Shown here piece by piece: positions 8,143-11,413 of a stretch of DNA of 11,413 bases; position 1 is the first letter of the stretch; every line of letters begins with the position of its first letter. Source of the DNA: Candidatus Zhuqueibacterota bacterium RBG_16_48_16 (GTDB taxonomy: Bacteria; Zhuqueibacterota; Zhuqueibacteria; Residuimicrobiales; Sediminimicrobiaceae). The stretch covers positions 5,964 to 17,376 of the forward strand of contig METF01000321.1 in NCBI GenBank assembly GCA_001771235.1. The letters run 5' to 3'. Below the pieces are notes generated by a model. That model saw nothing but the letters and a program-made list of their open reading frames with translations. It was not told the DNA's origin and searched no databases. The translations under genes were made by a program, and so were the position numbers.

Positions 8143-8177
8143 GTGTAATTTTTCCCCGCCGGAAGTAAAAATTACAC
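8143..8177. promoter_or_regulatory. Perfect 11-bp inverted repeat upstream of the - strand exported-protein gene
   Basis: GTGTAATTTTT (8143-8153) and AAAAATTACAC (8167-8177) are exact reverse complements, separated by 13 GC-rich bases. It lies 83-117 bases upstream of the start codon of the gene ending at 7014. There is no T tail in the right place for a terminator. A regulator site or a leader hairpin would fit; neither is proven. Confidence 0.4.
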
Positions 8178-8360
8178 AGCCAACATTATCTCCAATAATT
8201 TCAAATCGTTTATACAAGTGTTTGAAATTGTTGACGCTGATAATATCTTGGTGACCTTGACAACTTACAAAATTGCAATCTGTGTGCCAGGAATTCTAAC
8301 CCATAAATGGATGCATCATCCTGCCCAAAGAGTGCTTGAACGAAAACTTCTTATCAACCG

Positions 8361-8453
8361 TGTCATTGCGAGGAGTGAGGAACGAACGACCAAGGAATCC
8401 CCCCCCCTTGCTTTTCAGGAGATTTCCTGGGCAAGAAACGCTTCGCAATGACA
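8361..8453. repeat. 93-bp element with 11-bp terminal inverted repeats (MITE/REP-like)
   Basis: TGTCATTGCGA (8361-8371) and TCGCAATGACA (8443-8453) are perfect reverse complements marking the ends. Inside is 'GGAGTGAGGAACGAACGACC', a run of nine C (8399-8407), and an imperfect hairpin in which CTTGC (8407-8411) pairs with GCAAG (8431-8435) and CAGGA (8416-8420) with TCCTG (8425-8429). The 'GTCATTGCGAGgAGTGAgGaACGAACGAC' string resembles a dispersed repeat seen in many unrelated bacterial genomes, recognised from memory and not checked. No target-site duplication is visible and no transposase is nearby, so it would be a non-autonomous element. Confidence 0.75.
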
Positions 8454-8520
8454 GCACATGCTCAAATTGAATAGTTTTCGTTCAGTCTCTAAATAGCCGG
8501 TTGACGGTCTATAGACGACA

Positions 8521-9189
8521 TTATCTCATCAATATCATGGGCATGGATTTTGTGAAGGAGCTGGCCTGCAACTGGCAAAAATAGATGCCGGACACCAGGG
8601 GTGAGCCGTTTCTATCCCTTCCATCAAAAGTAACACTGTAATCGCCAGGGGAGAATTCTGCGTCTATGATCGTCCTGAGCAGTTGCCCTCGGCTGTTAAA
8701 TACGACTAATGCCACATTGCTCCGTACAGGGACTTTAAAACCGATTTTTGTTTGCGGATTAAAAGGATTGGGGTAATTTTGCATCAATTGAAAATCGTCC
8801 GGTGTTTTTTCCAAATCGGCCAGCTCCACGTCCGTCGAGGTCGCGTCGCCGGGATTGGTGACCAGGCTGGCAGCGCCCGGGTTGGCTATTCCGATAATCC
8901 ACAAGCCGTCCGGGTCCTGTAATTCCTGGCCATTGGTTTCGCCGTCTCCGTCGGCATCCAGCGCCGCCAGAGCCGGTCCCCACAGAACGTTGCCGATAGC
9001 ATCCAGAAATCCTGTTCGAACTTGCACGCCGAAAACCGAATTGGCTCCGCCGCCGTTAGGGTTTATGTGGCACATAGCGCACCGAAATACAGTGCCGTTG
9101 GGCACTTGGTTTACCCGGTATTCTCTTGCGTACATCTGCAAGGACAATACAACCAACAGCAGGAAAATGAGTCGTATCAAAGCTCTCAT
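8521..9189 (-). CDS. Exported monoheme c-type protein with EF-hand-like loop and T9SS-type C-terminal domain
   Basis: The 222-aa protein has a signal peptide (1-21), then a single CxxCH heme-attachment motif, Cys37-Ala-Met-Cys40-His41, followed by INPNGGGANSVFG. Residues 78-89 (DADGDGETNGQE) form an EF-hand or thrombospondin-3-like calcium loop, then a Pro/Gly-rich segment with VTNPGDATS. Residues 133-222 are a T9SS type A-like C-terminal domain: NYPNPFNPQTKIGF, VALVVFNSRGQLLRTI, FDGRDRNGSPLVSGIYF and the ending ILMR. The ATG at 9189 is chosen because GGAGG (9195-9199) sits 5 bases upstream and a signal peptide starts there. A longer frame from 9303 would bury the leader 38 residues in. It is probably exported to the surface or outside, with heme added in the periplasm. 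Electron transfer or heme-based sensing is possible. No partner gene is present to say which. Confidence 0.87.
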   Translation of the reverse strand: MRALIRLIFLLLVVLSLQMYAREYRVNQVPNGTVFRCAMCHINPNGGGANSVFGVQVRTGFLDAIGNVLWGPALAALDADGDGETNGQELQDPDGLWIIGIANPGAASLVTNPGDATSTDVELADLEKTPDDFQLMQNYPNPFNPQTKIGFKVPVRSNVALVVFNSRGQLLRTIIDAEFSPGDYSVTFDGRDRNGSPLVSGIYFCQLQASSFTKSMPMILMR

Positions 9190-9190
9190 T

Positions 9191-9202
9191 GACGCCTCCG
9201 TC
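9191..9202 (-). promoter_or_regulatory. Shine-Dalgarno placed in a small hairpin loop
   Basis: On the - strand the sequence GACG-GAGG-CGTC places the core of the RBS for the monoheme gene in a 4-base loop closed by four base pairs, 2 bases from the ATG. A 4-bp stem is marginally stable, so an effect on translation is only a possibility. The RBS itself clearly decides the start codon. Confidence 0.45.
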
Positions 9203-9440
9203 TTTTTTGCTTGTGTCCAACACCTGTTGAGATTGCCAAGAAAACTTGTGTCTCCTTCAGACCAATCAAAGTCGAGAGCCAAAGACGCCTGTTTTGCCTT
9301 CACGCTTCGACTTTCTCAACACGAAGGTACCTGAAAATTTTGTTTTCACAACAGTCAACTTATGTGCAGTTAAATGCCAAAGAGAGTCACTTTATTCCTG
9401 AATCGATCATATAACCTGATTCATTCACAAATCAGAGCTG

Positions 9441-9510
9441 TCGGGGCGGAGCATTCTCCTCAGAGATGCTCTCTCTTACTATGAACTCTGCAAAGAATGC
9501 TTCGCCCCCA
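9441..9510. repeat. 70-bp element with long GC-rich inverted arms
   Basis: GGGGCGGAGCATTCT (9443-9457) pairs with AGAATGCTTCGCCCC (9494-9508) over 15 positions with one G-T pair. T9441/A9510 also match after one mismatch. The loop of 36 bases contains a smaller hairpin GAGA-tgc-TCTC (9463-9473). The trinucleotide CTG flanks both sides (9438-9440 and 9511-9513), which could be a short target duplication or chance. No T run follows, so it is not an ordinary terminator. The 'GGGGCGaAGCATTC' motif resembles dispersed repeats in environmental genomes. Confidence 0.7.
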
Positions 9511-9602
9511 CTGAAAACGTGAGTAGTCATAATTAATTCTATAATCCTGGTGCGAATTATCCCGGGAGAAATCGACTCTTTAAGCTGCCCCCAAAATAAA
9601 AA

Positions 9603-9625
9603 ACCCCGGCCATCGTGACCGGGGT
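9603..9625 (-). terminator. Intrinsic terminator of the cold shock gene
   Basis: On the - strand ACCCCGG (complement of 9619-9625) pairs with CCGGGGT (complement of 9603-9609) around a 9-base loop, and TTTTTTATTTT follows directly (complement of 9593-9603). It lies 21 bases after the stop codon of the cold shock gene. This is a textbook Rho-independent terminator. Confidence 0.92.
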
Positions 9626-9646
9626 CTTTCGGAAACCAGTGTAACA

Positions 9647-9847
9647 TTATATCTTTGTTACCTTGACTGCTTGCAATCCTTTAGGGCCTTGTCCGATCTC
9701 AAACTGGACCCGATCACCTTCGTCAAGCGATTTGTAACCATCGCCTTCGATGGCTTTGTAATGAACGAACACATCATCGCCTTGTTCTCGGGTGATGAAT
9801 CCATACCCCTTGGAGCCGTTAAACCACTTCACTGTTCCTGTTTCCAT
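9647..9847 (-). CDS. csp: Cold shock protein, CspA family
   Basis: The 66-aa product is a complete single cold shock domain: METGTVKWFNGSKGYGFI at the start carries RNP1 (KGYGFI), DDVFVHY carries RNP2, and the chain ends GPKGLQAVKVTKI, as is usual for the family. These small five-stranded beta-barrels bind single-stranded RNA and DNA in the cytoplasm and melt RNA secondary structure, in the cold or in general growth. AAGGA (complement of 9856-9860) is 8 bases before the ATG. The gene stands alone, with its own terminator and a long upstream leader. The sequence does not tell which paralogue it is or whether it is cold-induced. Confidence 0.96.
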   Translation of the reverse strand: METGTVKWFNGSKGYGFITREQGDDVFVHYKAIEGDGYKSLDEGDRVQFEIGQGPKGLQAVKVTKI

Positions 9848-10195
9848 TAAATCAATCCTTCTTTAAAAACTTGTGTTGCGTACAGCTCTGTTCTCAGCCT
9901 GTTCCGGGCAAAAAAAAATCGCTTTGAATAGCCTCTTAAGCCGTTCTCCACGAGTCTTATTGAGCAAAAAACGTCAAATAAAAACCTTTTCACCAAAACA
10001 GATGGGCAGAAAAAACAGCGTACGGTAAATTATGGCCGCAATTTACAACTTGATCACCTAATAAGCAAGATATATTTCACACAGCGCGCAAAACCTCACT
10101 CATGGGTCGATAGCAATGCAAAAAAACGCCGGCAGAGGGTAAAGATCATCTTGCATTTTGCTCTGACATTTTTATATTCGATCTGCAAATTCTGT
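9848..10195 (-). promoter_or_regulatory. Upstream/leader region of the cold shock gene
   Basis: This roughly 350-base gene-free region is where the - strand csp promoter must lie. The best candidate on the - strand is TTGCTT then, after 17 bases, TAAATT (complement of about 10027-10055), a weak match that would imply a leader of about 170 bases. The 22-base imperfect palindrome GTAAATTatGGCCgcAATTTAC (10025-10046) sits over that candidate promoter. A run of nine A (T on the - strand) occurs at 9910-9918. Long structured leaders are typical of cold-inducible csp genes. I recognised no known RNA family here. Confidence 0.4.
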
Positions 10196-10224
10196 TTGAC
10201 ATATAAAGTCTGATACCATACATT
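10196..10224 (+). promoter_or_regulatory. Sigma-70-like promoter for the membrane protein gene
   Basis: A perfect TTGACA (10196-10201) is followed after exactly 17 bases by TACATT (10219-10224), four of six matches to TATAAT. Transcription would start near 10231, giving an 80-base leader to the ATG at 10311. Confidence 0.65.
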
Positions 10225-10235
10225 GTGGCGAAATG

Positions 10236-10270
10236 GTGGAGCAGGGAGAAATTTCTCGATGAAATTCCAC
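10236..10270 (+). promoter_or_regulatory. Possible hairpin in the 5' leader of the membrane protein gene
   Basis: GTGGA (10236-10240) pairs with TCCAC (10266-10270), enclosing the perfect 12-bp palindrome GAGAAATTTCTC (10246-10257). The structure would lie at the very start of the predicted transcript and could be an operator or an mRNA-stabilising hairpin. It does not match a riboswitch I know. Confidence 0.35.
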
Positions 10271-10310
10271 ACCTATCTTCCAATTTATAACTCATGGTCA
10301 GGGAGGACTC

Positions 10311-11222
10311 ATGCCAATCGCTTATATCGAACCGTTGTCTCGCGCCTGGGAGCGCATGAAGCAGGCGCTCTTTAAGCCGTTTGATTTCGGGAAATGGATT
10401 ACAATTGGCTTTACGGCTTTTCTCGCCAATCTTTTAGAAAATGGAGGAAATGGAGGAGGCTCTAACTGGAAAAAGGAGCATGCAAATTTCGGCGATATAC
10501 TTGAAGCGCCTTACCAGGCGTGGGACTGGCTTTTAGGGCATGCCGGCTGGATGATCTTGATTCTGTTCGGCGGCGCTGTTGCCCTGGCCATCTTTATCCT
10601 GCTGGTCTGGTTGAGCTCTCGCGGCAAGTTTATGTTCCTGGATAATGTCGCTAAGAATCAAAGCCTGGTCAGCCGGCCCTGGCGTGAATTCAAAAAACAC
10701 GGGCACTCGCTTTTTCTTTGGCGACTGGTATTCGGGATTATCTGCCTCACCCTGATATTCACTTTTCTCGGCTATGTCTGGAAGACAACCTACAAGATGT
10801 ACTGGTATGGGGATGCGGAACATTTTCCCCTTCTTTTCCTGATTCAAATGGGTTTGCTCTTTCTGTTTTTCATACTTGCGTTTGCTTATATTGGCATGCT
10901 GCTCAATGATTTCGTCGTGCCGGTGATGTACAAACATAATCTGACGGCAACCGAGGCCTGGAACCGGTTTTTGCCGCTGCACTGGCGCCATTTTACTTAT
11001 TTCCTGCTTTATGGTTTGTTCATCCTGGTGCTGCATCTGGCGGTCGTTGCTTTGGTGGTGATGGCGGGATTATTTACCTGTTGTTTTGGCTTCCTGCTTC
11101 TGGCAATTCCTTATATCGGGTCGGTCGTCACCTTGCCCATCTCCTACACCTTTCGAGCTTTTAGCCTGGAATTTTTAGCACAGTTTGGTGAAGAGTACAA
11201 TGTGTCTGGTCGACCGGAGTAG
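10311..11222 (+). CDS. Multi-pass membrane protein of unknown function
   Basis: The 303-aa protein has no signal peptide. It opens with an amphipathic segment MPIAYIEPLSRAWERMKQALFKPFDFGKW, then has hydrophobic stretches at about 29-41, 79-101, 135-156, 173-199, 226-252 and 253-280, so about five or six membrane passes. A Gly/Asn-rich loop (NGGNGGGSN) lies near residues 44-52. 'MLLNDFVVPVMYKHNLTATEAWNRF' (196-220) is a conserved-looking segment with an Asp and a Tyr-Lys-His cluster between helices, and Cys257-Cys258 are adjacent in the fifth helix region. The N-terminal 'YIEPLxRAWxRM...LFkPFdfgKW' pattern resembles uncharacterised membrane proteins of diverse bacteria. I cannot name a function. 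GGGAGGA (10301-10307) gives a strong RBS, and the gene appears monocistronic, with its own promoter and terminator. Confidence 0.88.
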   Translation: MPIAYIEPLSRAWERMKQALFKPFDFGKWITIGFTAFLANLLENGGNGGGSNWKKEHANFGDILEAPYQAWDWLLGHAGWMILILFGGAVALAIFILLVWLSSRGKFMFLDNVAKNQSLVSRPWREFKKHGHSLFLWRLVFGIICLTLIFTFLGYVWKTTYKMYWYGDAEHFPLLFLIQMGLLFLFFILAFAYIGMLLNDFVVPVMYKHNLTATEAWNRFLPLHWRHFTYFLLYGLFILVLHLAVVALVVMAGLFTCCFGFLLLAIPYIGSVVTLPISYTFRAFSLEFLAQFGEEYNVSGRPE

Positions 11223-11283
11223 TTCTTCATGCCGCCTGGGGAAGATTGATGAGAACAAGTATAAGAAGATGATTTGTCATTAA

Positions 11284-11324
11284 AAAACGCCGGACGTCAT
11301 TAGAAAAAAGACGCCCGGCGTTTT
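11284..11324. terminator. Bidirectional intrinsic terminator between convergent genes
   Basis: AAAACGCCGG (11284-11293) pairs perfectly with CCGGCGTTTT (11315-11324). After one mismatch the stem goes on with CGTC (11295-11298) against GACG (11310-11313), giving 14 pairs around an 11-base loop. T runs appear on both strands: TTTT on + and TTTTTT on -. It separates the membrane protein gene from the opposing gene that ends at 11364. Confidence 0.9.
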
Positions 11325-11363
11325 CATATTGAGCAAGAGAGAAAAACTCGGTGCTATAGCTGA

Positions 11364-11413
11364 TCACCGCATGAGCAGGACTTTTCTCACCAGCAGATTG
11401 TCTCCGGCTTTTA
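11364..11413 (-). CDS. C-terminal end of a - strand gene, probably another exported protein with T9SS/FlgD-like tail
   Basis: Reading inward from the right edge on the - strand, one frame gives KAGDNLLVRKVLLMR followed by TGA (11364-11366). Most of the gene lies outside the window. The ending, a polar turn and then a beta strand finishing in Arg-Lys-hydrophobic-Leu-Met-Arg, is typical of T9SS type A-like domains and matches the ILMR end of the monoheme protein and the MVVR end of the Ig-like protein here. The terminator at 11284-11324 lies 40 bases beyond the stop, which supports a real gene end. Fifteen residues are too few for certainty. Confidence 0.62.
   Translation of the reverse strand, partial: KAGDNLLVRKVLLMR

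Larger units (their letters stand above)
8061..8520. other. Gene-free stretch of 460 bases rich in inverted repeats
   Basis: The half nearest the 7014-8060 gene should hold that gene's promoter, but no convincing -35/-10 pair was found. It contains GCACC-cttgc-GGTGC (8096-8110), the palindrome GCATCGATGC (8109-8118), the AT-rich hairpin 8143-8177 and the repeat element 8361-8453. GTCTATAGAC (8507-8516) is a 10-bp palindrome just beyond the stop of the heme-protein gene. No T-tailed hairpin serves that gene, so the repeat element may act as its transcript end. The open frame at 8218-8451 reads through the repeat and is not considered a gene. Confidence 0.6.
9203..9646. other. Intergenic stretch between the monoheme gene and the cold shock gene
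   Basis: This stretch must contain the promoter for the - strand monoheme gene, but no -35/-10 pair stood out. It holds the inverted repeat 9441-9510 and the cold shock gene terminator at 9603-9625. The open frame 9432-9647 on the - strand runs through both and shows no recognisable protein features, so it is not annotated as a gene. Confidence 0.5.

Noticed and set aside
8218..8451. 77-aa + strand open frame
   Set aside because: Its second half is simply the translation of the 93-bp repeat element (VIARSEERTTKES...), and the first half has no RBS or recognisable features.
9190..9303. 38-residue N-terminal extension of the monoheme protein
   Set aside because: It would bury a clear signal peptide, and the internal ATG at 9189 has a GGAGG at ideal distance.
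9203..9320. Possible riboswitch (c-di-GMP type) upstream of the monoheme gene
   Set aside because: I looked for the conserved core sequences and pairing and did not find them. Purine-rich bits such as CTGAAGGAGACACAAG are not enough.
9432..9647. 71-aa - strand open frame next to the cold shock gene
   Set aside because: It runs through the csp terminator hairpin and the inverted repeat 9441-9510, starts at the csp stop codon, and has no protein signature.
10115..10157. AATGCAA / TTGCATT inverted repeat upstream of the membrane protein promoter
   Set aside because: It has seven base pairs with a 29-base spacer and no supporting context.
1..11413. CRISPR arrays, tRNA or rRNA genes, phage or transposase genes, toxin-antitoxin pairs
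   Set aside because: No regularly spaced repeats, no cloverleaf or rRNA-like sequence and no matching protein families were seen on either strand.

Overview
The window looks like chromosomal DNA from a Gram-negative, diderm bacterium of the wider Fibrobacterota-Chlorobiota-Bacteroidota (FCB) neighbourhood, most likely a Calditrichota or KSB1-type lineage. This is an inference. It rests on several exported proteins that end in FlgD-like / type IX secretion (T9SS type A-like) C-terminal domains, one with the signature NYPNPFNP, on a tripartite RND efflux system with a lipoprotein-type adaptor, and on base composition near 50% GC. No rRNA, tRNA, CRISPR array, integrase or transposase gene is visible.

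Left part (1-6980, all + strand). The 3' end of a SAM-dependent methyltransferase gene is followed by an intergenic stretch holding a long inverted repeat, a promoter-like TATAAT and a perfect 18-bp palindrome placed at the expected transcription start. Next comes a tightly arranged four-gene unit: a TetR-family regulator, a TolC-family outer membrane channel, a periplasmic adaptor (MFP) and an RND inner-membrane pump. Adaptor and pump overlap by ATGA. The simplest reading is an autoregulated efflux operon: TetR sits on the palindrome, an effector releases it, and pump, adaptor and channel are made together to expel that compound. A hairpin terminator at 6940-6976 closes it.

Middle part (6980-9850, all - strand). 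There are two exported proteins of unknown role: a 348-aa Ig/FnIII-like protein with a FlgD-like C-terminus, and a 222-aa protein with one c-type heme motif (CAMCH), an EF-hand-like loop and a T9SS-type C-terminus. A 66-aa cold shock protein with its own terminator follows. The gaps between them are unusually rich in inverted repeats (8143-8177, 8361-8453, 9441-9510), at least two of which look like small dispersed or MITE-like elements.

Right part (9850-11413). A long leader/promoter region divides the cold shock gene from a + strand 303-aa multi-pass membrane protein of unknown function with a good promoter and RBS. A bidirectional terminator (11284-11324) separates it from the last 15 codons of a third - strand gene, whose ending again resembles a T9SS/FlgD-like C-terminus.

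I did not find a clearly new multi-gene system. The most unusual items are the exported monoheme protein with a putative T9SS tail, and the set of distinct inverted-repeat elements in the intergenic DNA.
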